Shown in pieces: positions 25,037 through 34,489 of a DNA stretch of 64,000 nt; positions within the stretch are counted from its first letter, which is position 1; each line of letters begins with the position of its first letter. The notes beneath the pieces are model-generated. The model saw nothing but the letters and a program-made list of their open reading frames with translations. It did not search any database and had not been told where the DNA came from. The stretch covers positions 2,728,001-2,792,000 of the forward strand of contig NZ_CP020373.1 in the NCBI RefSeq assembly GCF_003957745.1, in the 5' to 3' direction. Origin of the DNA: Shewanella khirikhana (GTDB lineage Bacteria; Pseudomonadota; Gammaproteobacteria; Enterobacterales; Shewanellaceae). Both the position numbers and the translations under genes were made by a program.

Positions 25037-25044
25037 CCACTACA

Positions 25045-25084
25045 GTCAGTACTGAAAGATCTGATCATTGTTAGCTGAAATAGT
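25045..25084. repeat. Solo end of an IS5-type element
   Basis: CTGAAAGATCTGATCA followed by GCTGAAAT matches, in the same orientation, the sequence at 63967-64000 just upstream of the IS5-family transposase at the right edge. It abuts the right end of the IS3 element, so the rest of an older IS5 copy has probably been removed here. Confidence 0.55.
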
Positions 25085-25112
25085 TCAAAACAATTTAGTC
25101 AACATCGCCGCC

Positions 25113-26180
25113 TTAAAACGGTATTAGCTCCCCTGCGTGATTAACATAAAAGACCTCAAGCCGTTTTCCCTTGTCATCAAACAACTCACGTTTAACCAAC
25201 TGCCCCGACTCATTAAGGGTATCAACTTGAGTATCCACCATGACCCCCTGACGATAATGCTTGGCCTTCATCAGCTGACCATTACAGTGATACCACTCAA
25301 ACCACCCCTGTTCGCGCCCCATCTCGTAGTGAGCTAGTTCCTCAAGCGCACCAGTGGACAGACAGTAACTGCGCTGCTCACCATGGAGCACTATGAGTGG
25401 GTCGAAGCCGTATTGCTGCTCAGACTGTAGGCGACCGTTTGGCCAATAGGTCTGCTGCGCGGCCAGGTTTGCTACCCTGTCATAGGTATAGCGGGTCTTC
25501 ATCTTGCCGCTGGCATAGAAAGTAATTTCGCTCAGGCGCTTAATATCCTTTTTACGAAACAGGGCGTCGGTAGCCAGGCTGCCGTCGGGGAAATAGCGAC
25601 GCAGGCGCTCTCGCTGTTCGCCATCTTGATAGAAGAGGTGTGTCCAGGGAAGCCCCTGCTCATAGGTGATGGACTCGATTATCTCATCTCCCTCCAAGCG
25701 CCAGTATCTCTCAATAATGCCTTGCTCATTAAACAAGGTTACCGCCTGAGTCTCACCGCCTCGATAGATTGCCTGACGTTTAAGCCGCTGGCTTTCTACA
25801 TGATAATCCAGCTGCACTCCCTCTCTTACCCCCTGGCGATACCAGGCATGGGACAAGATACGACTACCATCTGCCGAGAAGCTAAAGCCGTGACGCTTGC
25901 CCTGATAATACTGAGTGGCACTGAAGAAGCCCTCCGGCTGGCCCGTGGTCTTGATGCCACTAAAGGGCTCGCCGCGATAGCCTTCCAGACAATCCTTCTC
26001 GACCCAAATCCCATAGACTTGCAGTCTGCTGCAATCGATGGGCGTCAGCGCCTGCTCATCCACGGGCAGCTGTGGCGACTCACAGCAACCGGATATCAGG
26101 AAAATACCAAAAAAAGACGCAGCGGCTCGACTTAATAGAGTCCCATTGATTTGGGAAACAAGTGTTGTGGCTAAATTCAT
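25113..26180 (-). CDS. MORN-repeat (YwqK-type) lipoprotein
   Basis: A 355-residue lipoprotein: basic start, hydrophobic stretch with lipobox (LISGC), then many short aromatic/Gly repeats of the MORN_2/YwqK kind (QYYQGKRHGFSFSADGS, QTYWPNGRLQSEQQYG, WYHCNGQLMKAKHYRQG). Proteins of this type are often annotated as antitoxins and occur as immunity proteins beside T6SS effectors. No effector is adjacent; it is flanked by an IS3/IS5 junction and an IS256 fragment, so it may be an orphan from a decayed module. Confidence 0.82.
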   Translation of the reverse strand: MNLATTLVSQINGTLLSRAAASFFGIFLISGCCESPQLPVDEQALTPIDCSRLQVYGIWVEKDCLEGYRGEPFSGIKTTGQPEGFFSATQYYQGKRHGFSFSADGSRILSHAWYRQGVREGVQLDYHVESQRLKRQAIYRGGETQAVTLFNEQGIIERYWRLEGDEIIESITYEQGLPWTHLFYQDGEQRERLRRYFPDGSLATDALFRKKDIKRLSEITFYASGKMKTRYTYDRVANLAAQQTYWPNGRLQSEQQYGFDPLIVLHGEQRSYCLSTGALEELAHYEMGREQGWFEWYHCNGQLMKAKHYRQGVMVDTQVDTLNESGQLVKRELFDDKGKRLEVFYVNHAGELIPF

Positions 26181-26199
26181 ACGCAGCCCTCAAAATCAA

Positions 26200-26468
26200 T
26201 TAATTTCCAGGTGATACTCGATCACAAAACAGGACCGTAAATTGGCTTATTGCCTGCTTCCAATCTCGTATTGGCATCATCCACTTCTTCGCTATCTGAT
26301 GCAGGGCCAAATACAGCACTTTCATCACTGATCTATCGTTAGGGAATGAACGTCGTGTTTTGGTTACCTTCCGTAACGTGGCATTCAGTGACTTAATCGC
26401 ATTGGTCAAGTAGATGACTTTGCGGGTTTGAGGCGGATAGTCGAAGAACACGCTCAGACGCTCCCAGC
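26200..26468 (-). pseudogene. IS256-family transposase C-terminal fragment
   Basis: The last ~88 residues match the transposase at 16.2-17.4 kb (WERLSVFFDYPP, KVTKTRRSFPND, VMKVLYLALHQIAKKW). The catalytic Glu position reads NAIKSLN, so Glu has become Lys. The homology stops at 26468, where a different IS begins. Confidence 0.85.
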
Positions 26469-26569
26469 TAGGGAATCCCCAGATATTTCCCTTTTTATTC
26501 AATTTAGTAGACACGTATGGTGTTGATTGTTCTAATTGGTTTCGCCAAAAAACTACCAGTTCCAACACC

Positions 26570-26707
26570 ATGCGTGATGTCCACATCTTACACGATTCAC
26601 TCAAAAAGCAATGCCCGCAAATACATCAAAAACGACTTAATTCTCTGATGGTTGCCACAGAAGCACTGCTTGAGATGTCTTTGAGGACAGCCACATCTTT
26701 TTGAGGT
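26570..26707 (+). pseudogene. IS4-family transposase N-terminal fragment
   Basis: From the ATG at 26570 the frame reads MRDVHILHDSLKKQCPQ and then HQKRLNSLMVATEALLE, the conserved beginning of an IS4-type transposase, before it runs to a stop about 45 codons in. It is in the opposite direction to the IS256 fragment it abuts. Confidence 0.6.
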
Positions 26708-26764
26708 TTCGCACGCTCTCGACTAGCCTTTGAGGTATCCCCTTTTCGCCAGTCGAGGCTCGTC

Positions 26765-26877
26765 ATGACTACTGCCCGTCGCCAGTTAATAGATGCTGGA
26801 AGTACGCCCTTCTACCACGTGATTAACCGTTGCGTGAGAAGGGCGTTTTTATGTGGTGAAGATGCTATCGGCGCTAT
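26765..26877 (+). pseudogene. REP-associated transposase N-terminal fragment, plus strand
   Basis: The frame from 26765 reads MTTARRQLIDAGSTPFYHVI then NRCVRRAFLCGED, matching the N-terminus of Y1 (RAYT) transposases such as the one on the minus strand nearby (TPFYHCISRCVRRAFLCGVD). It then breaks up at a short duplicated sequence (CGGCGCTATGTA twice). Confidence 0.7.
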
Positions 26878-27100
26878 GTACGGCGCTATGTAGACACCCA
26901 TAATTGTTTCGCCTACCGCGAAGATTTAATCGAGACCTCTCTCGGTGGGGCTGGGAGGTCATTGGCGCGCTTTTGGGAGTGCGAAATGGTTGATTTGGCA
27001 GCGAGCAATCAGCTTGATGACTCTAGGTGGCCGGTTTCAACCATGCCAAGCCTCAGAAAACCTCTGATAAGTTGTTTTTTGCTTTATTGGATGATTTCGG

Positions 27101-28075
27101 TCAGCAAAGCCACTTTTGGCAGTTGGCTGCACCTTGTCGTCGGCGTCGGCTTAAGTGTTCACAGTACAGGCTAAGCTCTTCCAATGTGCCCACCGGCCCT
27201 TTAAACAGACGGGTGAAATCTTTGGACAGCTTAAGCCAATTGTCAGGGCAAATGTTAAGGCGGCTCAGCATCGCTTGGGTGGATGCGCTGATACTGCCAC
27301 GCTTGTCATCGCGCAAAAGCCTGCCGGTATCTTCAACCAATTGCATGTAGTCCTGGGCACTGAAGTGCAAGCCTTCCGGCATATTACGCCGCTCATTGCC
27401 GACAAAGGGCATCAGCTCTGGTGCTTGCTCACCCTGAATGGCCGCCTTGATACGCCGCTGCACGCTTGTGAAGTCGGATTGCTCCGGAGTTGGTGCAATG
27501 CCTGCTCTGATGGGATTCAAATCCACGTAAGCCATGCACGCCAGCACCGCTGTTTCATCCAGTAACGCCTGAGACTTAAACCGCCCTTCCCAAAATCGGC
27601 CTTTACAGCCATCTTCGCGATTGGCTTGTCGGGCTATGGGCTCGTTCAATGACCGCATAAACCAACTGATATCCATCAATCGCTCGCGGTATACTTCCGC
27701 CGTTTGCTGCAGACTCAGCCGCTCAATCTCGGATAACGGCTGACCGGCCAGAAACCGCTTTACCAATAAAGTACCGCCAAAGAGTTGCTGCCAACGGGTC
27801 AGCACTTCTTCTAAAGACCAGCGATTTGCCGTGACAGCATCGACCCGAAGCACCAGATGCAAATGGTTGGACATTACCGCATAAGCGCACAGGTCAATCG
27901 CAAACACAGCACCAAGCTCCAGCAAACGGGACTCGACCCAATCCCGCCGATGTTCATAGCTTTTGCCGCTGTAATCGTCCACGCCGCACAAAAATGCCCG
28001 CCGCACGCAGCGACTAATGCAGTGATAGAAAGGCGTGTCTTCCAGACTCACCTGCGTATACCTTGGCCGTGGCAT
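27101..28075 (-). CDS. REP-associated tyrosine (Y1) transposase
   Basis: A full-length RAYT: N-terminal TPFYHCISRCVRRAFLCGVD, the metal-binding HUH motif in SNHLHLVLR, and the catalytic tyrosine in ACMAYVDLNPIRAGI, followed by a C-terminal DNA-binding region. I start it at the ATG giving MPRPRYTQ (28075) because the other copy has the same start context. RAYTs cut single-stranded DNA at hairpin-associated tetranucleotides and spread REP-like sequences. Two truncated copies and one related fragment lie within 5 kb. Confidence 0.92.
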   Translation of the reverse strand: MPRPRYTQVSLEDTPFYHCISRCVRRAFLCGVDDYSGKSYEHRRDWVESRLLELGAVFAIDLCAYAVMSNHLHLVLRVDAVTANRWSLEEVLTRWQQLFGGTLLVKRFLAGQPLSEIERLSLQQTAEVYRERLMDISWFMRSLNEPIARQANREDGCKGRFWEGRFKSQALLDETAVLACMAYVDLNPIRAGIAPTPEQSDFTSVQRRIKAAIQGEQAPELMPFVGNERRNMPEGLHFSAQDYMQLVEDTGRLLRDDKRGSISASTQAMLSRLNICPDNWLKLSKDFTRLFKGPVGTLEELSLYCEHLSRRRRQGAANCQKWLC

Positions 28076-28160
28076 CACCCACCTCAACGCTTCCTGACAA
28101 TGGCTTGTTTAAAGCCTAGTCAAGCCTCGGGGAAGCTACCAACAATTGTGGGTGTCTTTG

Positions 28161-28517
28161 TTATTCCATTTCAGATAAGGGCTGACCTGCCAAAAACCGC
28201 TTCATCAGTAGTGTTCCGCCATAGAGTTGTTGCCACCGACTCAGCACCTCCGCCACTGACAAGCCATTGGCGCTGGAAGTATCCACCCTCAGCACCAGAT
28301 GCAGATGATTCGACATTACCGCATACGCACAAAGGTCAATGGCAAATACCGCCCCCAGCTCAAACAAGCGTGACTCCACCCAGTCTCGGCGGTGCTCATA
28401 GCTTTTGCCGGAGTAATCATCGACACCACACAGAAACGCCCGCCGCACACAGCGACTGATGCAGTGGTAAAATGCCGTATCTTCCAGACTGACCTGTGTA
28501 TACCTTGGCCTTGGCAT
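28161..28517 (-). pseudogene. REP-associated transposase, N-terminal copy
   Basis: About 115 residues nearly identical to the N-terminus of the full-length copy (MPRPRYTQVSLEDTAFYHC, SNHLHLVLR), ending abruptly after FLAGQPLSEME. The downstream part, including the catalytic tyrosine, is missing. The break coincides with a repeated TGTCTTTGTTATTC sequence (28153-28166). Confidence 0.88.
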
Positions 28518-28565
28518 CCGCCCCTCCTCACACCCCGTCAAACGGTTTAATGAAAGCCTAGTCAA

Positions 28566-28688
28566 GCTATGAGGAAGTCGCCAACAATTATGGGTGTCTC
28601 AGTTATTCAGGACTAAAAACGGCTTGCTTCTGTGGGAGAGTCCATATATGTCTTTGTTATTCAAAAGTTGATAAGTTCATTCTTTCAC
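28566..28688. other. RAYT upstream end and repeat sequences
   Basis: Contains AACAATTATGGGTGTCT, also found (as AACAATTGTGGGTGTCT) upstream of the other RAYT copy at ~28.14 kb and inverted at ~26.89 kb. A 22-base sequence containing CCATATATGTC at 28631-28652 recurs at 29040-29061 with two mismatches. These probably mark ends mobilized by the RAYT. Confidence 0.5.
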
Positions 28689-28884
28689 TTAGTTAAAATA
28701 CGGATTATTAAAGTCCGAAAGACCATTGCTGTCGGTATATTTCTTCCATTTTTCTGGAGAAACGGCTCTAAATCCGGATGACTTATTCGTTAGTGGTATA
28801 CCATTACTATCCAAGCCAATACTCTGCTGCTCGTAAAAACGTCTTACACGTCTCCAGCAGGTTGGTTTTAGCCAATAATGAAAT
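28689..28884 (-). pseudogene. Decayed coding tail, possible orphan Rhs toxin or immunity remnant
   Basis: The minus strand is open for about 64 codons with no start and ends RAVSPEKWKKYTD then SNGLSDFNNPYFN before TAA. Just upstream another frame reads KFVAQATSARN and SEIGLLTISLLAKTNLLE. The composition looks protein-like, not random. Position directly downstream of the Rhs/immunity pair fits a silent toxin-tip or immunity cassette, but I recognize no family. Confidence 0.4.
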
Positions 28885-29100
28885 CGTTAGCAACCCAATC
28901 TCAGACACAATTTCGGGCGGATGTGGCTTGGGCAACAAATTTCATTGCCCAAACGTGTCGACGAGACTCACAGTCAAAGTCTAATAAAGACAACAGCTTG
29001 TATGGAATACTTCATCATCTTAATGCTTAAGGTCCAGTCTATGGGAGCGTCCATATATGTCCTGTATTCTTAGTTACTCGGGCAGCTGAATAAATTCCAA

Positions 29101-29532
29101 TCACAACCCGAAAAAATACTCTAGATATGAATTAAAGTTGTCCCAACTTTTTGTGGGACCATCATTTAGATAGTCTATTAAGCTCTGTCCCAGACAAAGC
29201 TCAACAACTTGTCCATTTTTACTGTTGTAGAAAGAACCTCCACCGCCCTCAAAACTATCAAGCGGAATTAGTTCCGGTGGGATCCCCAAGCTTTTCCTTA
29301 ATGAGTCAGCACCAAGAACATAATCGGTATTAATAATAAACCAGCAGAGTTGATGCATAGCGCCCTTTTCACCGAAAAACTCTGGTCCAGCTTCTGCGTG
29401 GAGATAGAAAAAACCTATCTGTGTTTCAGCAGAAATCCCTATACTTTCCAGAGCTACTTTATACGGGACGGACACCTCATCAAACCACCATCCATTACCT
29501 TTCAAAAAATCAATAACTTTATCTGATAACAT
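29101..29532 (-). CDS. SUKH (SMI1/KNR4)-type immunity protein
   Basis: A 143-residue acidic protein starting 10 bases after the Rhs stop, with a ribosome site (AGAAGG). The C-terminal part (IPLDSFEGGGGSFYNSKNGQVVEL) has the SUKH pattern of a Gly-rich turn with aromatic strand. SUKH proteins are the standard immunity partners of nuclease-tipped polymorphic toxins. It should bind the LHH nuclease tip of the upstream Rhs protein in the cytoplasm. I chose MLSDKVIDF at 29532 instead of the longer frame, which lies inside rhs. Confidence 0.85.
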   Translation of the reverse strand: MLSDKVIDFLKGNGWWFDEVSVPYKVALESIGISAETQIGFFYLHAEAGPEFFGEKGAMHQLCWFIINTDYVLGADSLRKSLGIPPELIPLDSFEGGGGSFYNSKNGQVVELCLGQSLIDYLNDGPTKSWDNFNSYLEYFFGL

Positions 29533-29542
29533 ACTAAACCTT

Positions 29543-32500
29543 CTAACATTTCTTTGTGACTTTAGCTTTTCTCTTTTCCAACTCAATATTGGCTCTTTCA
29601 CGCCAATAAGCTTGTCGATCATCAGAAAAAGACGTCCTGTCTACTGGATTAAATGGGTGAGCATCTGGCAAATATGGGTGTAGTGCATTGGAACCATGAT
29701 ATCTCTGATGAGTATCTGCAGAGAGCTCAAACATAGATCCCAACCCATTTTGTTTTGAATGGTGCAAGTTTAACTGCGAGTATTTCCCATTCTTTACAAC
29801 GAAGGGACTTCCACCCTCCATTGCTATATCCAAATTCGTTTTTACACCACTCCTAGTATTCACCGGGAGATCCCAGTCAATGTTTTGTTGGTAAACCTTA
29901 TGAGTACTACCCGAAGGAGCAGCAAAACTATATGGAGTATAAAATCCCGCCAACCCCAGCGGATCCACCCATTCGAGCGGGTTGTGCACATAGGCCTGTG
30001 GCCGGGTGCCTCCGGCCATGCCGATGGGGTCGGGGCTCAGGTATTGGCTGATGTCCGGGTCGTAATATCTGTGCCGATTGTAATAGAGCCCACTCTCACG
30101 GTCGTAAATTTGCCCCTGAAAGCGCAGGTCACAGTGTAACGGCTCGTTAGCCGCTTGTTCAAGATAGTGTTTTGGCTTGCCCGTTAAGCGCCACTGCTCA
30201 AATTCACGCCACAGCCCGGCCTCACCGCGCCAGGCCACTTCGCCTTCTTCGCTGCAAAGCTCCCGCACTGTACCCGCCTGGTCGACGACAACCAAATGCA
30301 GCTCAACCTCGGATGACGGCATAGGCGCACTGTTATCACTTTTACCCGCCGTCAGGCTGTCAACTGCTTGTGTCAGCTGCAGTTGACTGTGCTGGCGGGC
30401 TTGGGCCAATGGCCTGAAACTGCCGGGCTCATAGAGCCACTGGGTCGTGGCGATACTGCCGTCGGCAAAATATTGTTGCTGCTGACACAGCTGGTCACCT
30501 TGCCAGCGGTATTTAACTTCGCCCCGTGCTCTGCCCTGCTGACTGCGATATTTGCGAACCCGCCTGCCAAAGACATCGTATTCGTAATGCCAGACATCAC
30601 CATTTTCCAGGCTGAGCTGCACCAGGCGGTCTTCTTCATCCCAGTGAAAGAAGCGGGTCTGCGGCCTGAAACCCGGTTTAAGCACGGTTTTTTCCAGCAA
30701 GCGGCCATTGGCGTCATAACGCAGAGTGATTGGCCCCTGGCGCACCACTCGGCCTGCCTCGCCATACTGCAGGGATTTTTCCAGCCGCTTTTCGGCCAGC
30801 GACACCAACTTATTATCGCCATTGTGGCTGAGTTGACGCTCGATATGGGTCAGTTGCAGCTCGGAGTCATAACTGAAAAAGCGCAGTTCCTTTTGCTCGT
30901 GCCAGGGCGCAGTGCGCTGCTCACTGATGATTTGCCCGAGGGCATTGTGGGCGTATTCACTGCGGCCCCAGTGGCTGTCTTCCACCGCACTTAAGTGGCG
31001 CTGATGGTTGTACTGATAACGGCGGTCAATCCCGCTCACCCGCCCACGCAGGCCATCGCTGCTGCCCTTATCACCCTGGGGCATCAGCGCCTGGGAAGCA
31101 AGCAGGCCATCGGCGGTAAAGGATTGCTGCAGCAAGAAGCCAAGGCCATTACCGCGGCGACTTTCATGCCCCTGTGTGTTGTAGTCGAAGCAAAGCGGCG
31201 CAAAATCTCCAATACTGAGCTGAGCCAGCCTGCCCTGTTGCCAGTTAAGCTGCTCAGGCAGCAACAGGCCGTCACTGCCCACTCGGCGACCCGCCGGACT
31301 GTAATGGTAGCGGCTGCTGGCACCGTTGAGGGTTTCTGCTATCAGTCTGCCGGCACCATCGTATTCAAATTCAACTTCCGACACTGGGTTACGGCCACGT
31401 ATAAGCCTGCCAGCCGCATCGTAATCGAAATGGCTGTTGACCATCACCACACCGCTGGGGCCACGGGTTTGCTTTTGTAGCAATCTGCCGCACAGATCAT
31501 GATAGAAATGGATACTGCTACCATCTGTTGCAGTACGGCTCTTCAAACGACCTGCCTCATCGTATTCAAAACAGGTCTGACGTCCATCAAGGTGCGTCTC
31601 TGCCACGACCTGACCACTGGTATTGAACTCCAGACGCCAGGCTTCCCCCTTGCTGTTAGTGATACCGGCAAACTGGCACTCGCCGTTGTAGTAAAGCTTC
31701 AGGGAGTGACCGAGGGCATCAATGCTTTCCAGCAGCAGGTCAAAGGCACCATAGCGATAGCGCTGGCTGGCACCGGTATTGTCGGTGGCCTGAACGAGGT
31801 TACCTTCCAAATCGTATTCAAAGTGGCTGCTGCCTTGCTGAGCATCTTCAAGCTGACTGACCAACGCGGTGACGCCCTGATAGCTAAAGCGGCGTCGCTG
31901 CTCACCGCTTTGAACCTGAGCCAGCCGCCCAAGCTCATCGTAGCTCAGCTGTAAGGGTGGCTGTCCGGGGGGCATGACCTTGCTTGGCAAGCCGAAGGCG
32001 TTATCGTATTCAAAGCCGGTTTGTTCGCCATCGGCATCGATGGACCAGGCCAATTGCCCCATGCCGCTATATTCAAAGTAACTTGGCTTGCCGAGGGGGT
32101 CGGTCACACTGACAAGATTGCCCTGCTTATCCCACTGATATTGCCAGCATTCGCCCGCCTCGTTGGTATAGGCCAGCACCTTGCCCTGCTCATTGTGCAG
32201 CCATTGACGCACCTGTCCATCGGCTGCCGTTATCCGGCTTGGCTCGCCATAGGGGTTGCGTTCAATCTGGGTGGTTTCTCCGAGGGCGTTACTTAGGCGC
32301 ACCAATTGGTTGTCTTGCCATTCGCGGTAGAGGGTTTCGCCATTTGGCATCACCTCACGGATGATGTTGTTGCGCTCATCGCGGTGGTACATCTTGATGC
32401 CATCGAGTGGACTGCGGTAATAGACGATACGGTTGTCATCGTCATAGTGCAGGGCATCGCAAAAGCGCTTATCGGCGCCACGGGAGCGAATCGCGCGGCC

Positions 32501-34489
32501 TTTCTCATCGTAGTCATGTTCAACCCAGGTGTGGCTTAAATCCTGCCAGCGCAGCAGCCAGCCTTCTTTTGAGTATTGGTAGTCGAAGTTACGACCAGGC
32601 TCACCACGGCAACTCTGCAAGAAGCCATGTTCGTCATACTGGTAGCTCACCAGGGGCTTTAACAACTCGCCGCTGGCGCTATAGAGCGCCAGGCTATCTA
32701 TCCGCCTGCGACTGCCTACAACCTTGATGACTCTGCCATCAAACAGCTGTACGCCCTTGAGGTGGCCTCTGTCATAGATGAACTCATGGCTGCGGCCCTT
32801 GCCATCGGCAATGCTGCTAAGCAGCAATCGCTCACCCAAACTGTGGTTGAACTGGTATTCGAGCCCATTGAGATGCTTAAGCAACAGTTGCCCCTGGCGG
32901 CGAATAAATCGCCATTGGGGCATATGGGCGGCACCGAAGCTTTCGCCCTCCGCCGGGATAACAAAAGCGGCTTTGTTGTATTCGCCATCGGTGAAATGAG
33001 CGATATCCCCATCGAGTTCAAGGTACATATCCCACTCGGCACGCCAGCGGCGGCCCAGCAGACCCGGCTCTACATCGGGAGATGAATAATAAAAGCGCTT
33101 CAGCGACAAACCAAAGGCTGCGGGCAAAACAAAGTCGGTGCGCCAGTCCACCACAAAGCCCGTCGCCATATCGATGGGACAGCCGTTGGTACACACGCCA
33201 TTTTCCCCCGGTCGGGCCTTGTTGGATTCATCCACCTTAGCGGCTGTCGCTTCTGAGCGTGCTGGTTTGACATCTTTACCAGCATTGAGTCCAACCTGGG
33301 GTTTAGGGGTATTCTTGGGTCTGGGTGTTCCCGTGAGCCGGGTAACTACCTTCCCCAAAAATTCATCCACCTGTTTGCAAACCCAATCAATTTGCGCTTC
33401 GAGCTTTTTCGCCATATCCCGCATGGCTGTGATCAAGGCCTGGAAGCTTTCGGGCATCAGTCGGAAAATCCAGTGAGCGCCGTTTTTGACAGCCCTGGTG
33501 AGGCCATCGATGATCTTATTGATAAGAGCCAATGCATCTTTGGCGACAGATTTGATTTTATTTGTAAAATTCTTAAGAAACTTCACCAGGTTTCCGTTAG
33601 ACAACCCCCTCAATACCCGAATAGCCGCCTGGATTGCTTCCGGCGAGTTTTTGGCCAGTGACTCTATGACTGCAGAGCCGGTTTTCTTCAGCGCATCACC
33701 CAAACCTGGGACAAAACCCACCACCACCAGCGCCCCCATGGCCCAGTGAAGTTTGCTCTGGCGTGCGCTGGCATCGGTATAAGTTGTCCAGCCCCATTCC
33801 CCCAGATCGTATATATCCATTGCCTGACCAACCACGGGAATGAAACCCAGGGCTATCTCACAAAACAGCAAAATGGCACTGTTATCACCGGCCTTGGCGA
33901 CCACTTCGGCCGGTAAACTGACATGGATCTTATTGATGGCTTTACGCAGCGATGCAGGCCCTTTATTGATCTGCTCGTTCAGCTCCCAAAAACGATCGTA
34001 CGCAGGTTCATACTCGTCAGGCACATTCAAAAACAAACTGGTGTCATCAATGTCGATATGGCTATCACTGCTGTCATCGGCATCGTATTCGATAAAACCT
34101 TTGTTTCTTAACAGCGTAAACAAGGTGAAATATTCACCGGCCAAGGCCGCATGTTCAGGATTTACCTGTAAAGAAGGGTTATTCGGCTTGGTTTCGGCAG
34201 GCTTAAATTCATCGGAACCTTCATCAAGCAGGATCTCAAACGGGCCACAGGGCATGTCCTCGACAAGACACAGGCCCTTTTTGTCGGTTTTGCCTTCTAT
34301 CTGGGCGTTTTTGCTGTCGGTCAGGACGAATGGCGCTTCAGGCACCGGACTGCCATCGTCGTAGTGATAAAAGATCAATGCGCTGCAACCGCACTCAACG
34401 CAGCTTCCCTTGAGCACATTGTCGGTGGTGAAATTCTGCTCCGCCGCCTGCTCACTGGACAGCAGCTGGGCCTTTTTATCTTTACTCAT
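29543..34489 (-). CDS. T6SS Rhs effector with LHH nuclease tip
   Basis: A 1648-residue polymorphic toxin. The N-terminal ~420 residues contain two hydrophobic segments (LLFCEIALGFIPVVGQAMDI, WAMGALVVVGFVPGLGD) of the pre-Rhs transmembrane type, then CTNGCPIDMATGFVVDW starts the DUF6531/Rhs shell with many YD repeats. The conserved Rhs closing motif DPIGMAGG / VDPLGLA ends the shell near residue 1514. The last 134 residues are the toxin: LNLHHSKQNGLGSMFEL, HQRYHG and LHPYLPDAHPF match the LHH branch of HNH/Endo VII nucleases, predicted to cut DNA. It overlaps the upstream DUF4123 adaptor gene by 8 bases and is followed by its immunity gene. There is no PAAR domain, so loading depends on the adaptor and VgrG. 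Confidence 0.95.
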   Translation of the reverse strand: MSKDKKAQLLSSEQAAEQNFTTDNVLKGSCVECGCSALIFYHYDDGSPVPEAPFVLTDSKNAQIEGKTDKKGLCLVEDMPCGPFEILLDEGSDEFKPAETKPNNPSLQVNPEHAALAGEYFTLFTLLRNKGFIEYDADDSSDSHIDIDDTSLFLNVPDEYEPAYDRFWELNEQINKGPASLRKAINKIHVSLPAEVVAKAGDNSAILLFCEIALGFIPVVGQAMDIYDLGEWGWTTYTDASARQSKLHWAMGALVVVGFVPGLGDALKKTGSAVIESLAKNSPEAIQAAIRVLRGLSNGNLVKFLKNFTNKIKSVAKDALALINKIIDGLTRAVKNGAHWIFRLMPESFQALITAMRDMAKKLEAQIDWVCKQVDEFLGKVVTRLTGTPRPKNTPKPQVGLNAGKDVKPARSEATAAKVDESNKARPGENGVCTNGCPIDMATGFVVDWRTDFVLPAAFGLSLKRFYYSSPDVEPGLLGRRWRAEWDMYLELDGDIAHFTDGEYNKAAFVIPAEGESFGAAHMPQWRFIRRQGQLLLKHLNGLEYQFNHSLGERLLLSSIADGKGRSHEFIYDRGHLKGVQLFDGRVIKVVGSRRRIDSLALYSASGELLKPLVSYQYDEHGFLQSCRGEPGRNFDYQYSKEGWLLRWQDLSHTWVEHDYDEKGRAIRSRGADKRFCDALHYDDDNRIVYYRSPLDGIKMYHRDERNNIIREVMPNGETLYREWQDNQLVRLSNALGETTQIERNPYGEPSRITAADGQVRQWLHNEQGKVLAYTNEAGECWQYQWDKQGNLVSVTDPLGKPSYFEYSGMGQLAWSIDADGEQTGFEYDNAFGLPSKVMPPGQPPLQLSYDELGRLAQVQSGEQRRRFSYQGVTALVSQLEDAQQGSSHFEYDLEGNLVQATDNTGASQRYRYGAFDLLLESIDALGHSLKLYYNGECQFAGITNSKGEAWRLEFNTSGQVVAETHLDGRQTCFEYDEAGRLKSRTATDGSSIHFYHDLCGRLLQKQTRGPSGVVMVNSHFDYDAAGRLIRGRNPVSEVEFEYDGAGRLIAETLNGASSRYHYSPAGRRVGSDGLLLPEQLNWQQGRLAQLSIGDFAPLCFDYNTQGHESRRGNGLGFLLQQSFTADGLLASQALMPQGDKGSSDGLRGRVSGIDRRYQYNHQRHLSAVEDSHWGRSEYAHNALGQIISEQRTAPWHEQKELRFFSYDSELQLTHIERQLSHNGDNKLVSLAEKRLEKSLQYGEAGRVVRQGPITLRYDANGRLLEKTVLKPGFRPQTRFFHWDEEDRLVQLSLENGDVWHYEYDVFGRRVRKYRSQQGRARGEVKYRWQGDQLCQQQQYFADGSIATTQWLYEPGSFRPLAQARQHSQLQLTQAVDSLTAGKSDNSAPMPSSEVELHLVVVDQAGTVRELCSEEGEVAWRGEAGLWREFEQWRLTGKPKHYLEQAANEPLHCDLRFQGQIYDRESGLYYNRHRYYDPDISQYLSPDPIGMAGGTRPQAYVHNPLEWVDPLGLAGFYTPYSFAAPSGSTHKVYQQNIDWDLPVNTRSGVKTNLDIAMEGGSPFVVKNGKYSQLNLHHSKQNGLGSMFELSADTHQRYHGSNALHPYLPDAHPFNPVDRTSFSDDRQAYWRERANIELEKRKAKVTKKC

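Larger units (their letters stand above)
23810..25044 (+). mobile_element. IS3-family insertion sequence, apparently complete
   Basis: Bounded by inverted repeats starting TGTAGTGGTC at 23810 and ending GACCACTACA at 25044, with TCCGGA shared further in. It contains orfA and orfB in the usual -1 arrangement. There is no matching target duplication: the left flank is RAYT sequence and the right flank looks like an IS5 end, so flanking DNA has been rearranged. Confidence 0.92.

Noticed and set aside
30368..32539. Several long plus-strand frames across rhs
   Set aside because: All are antisense reflections of the repetitive Rhs shell; none has a plausible start or domain.
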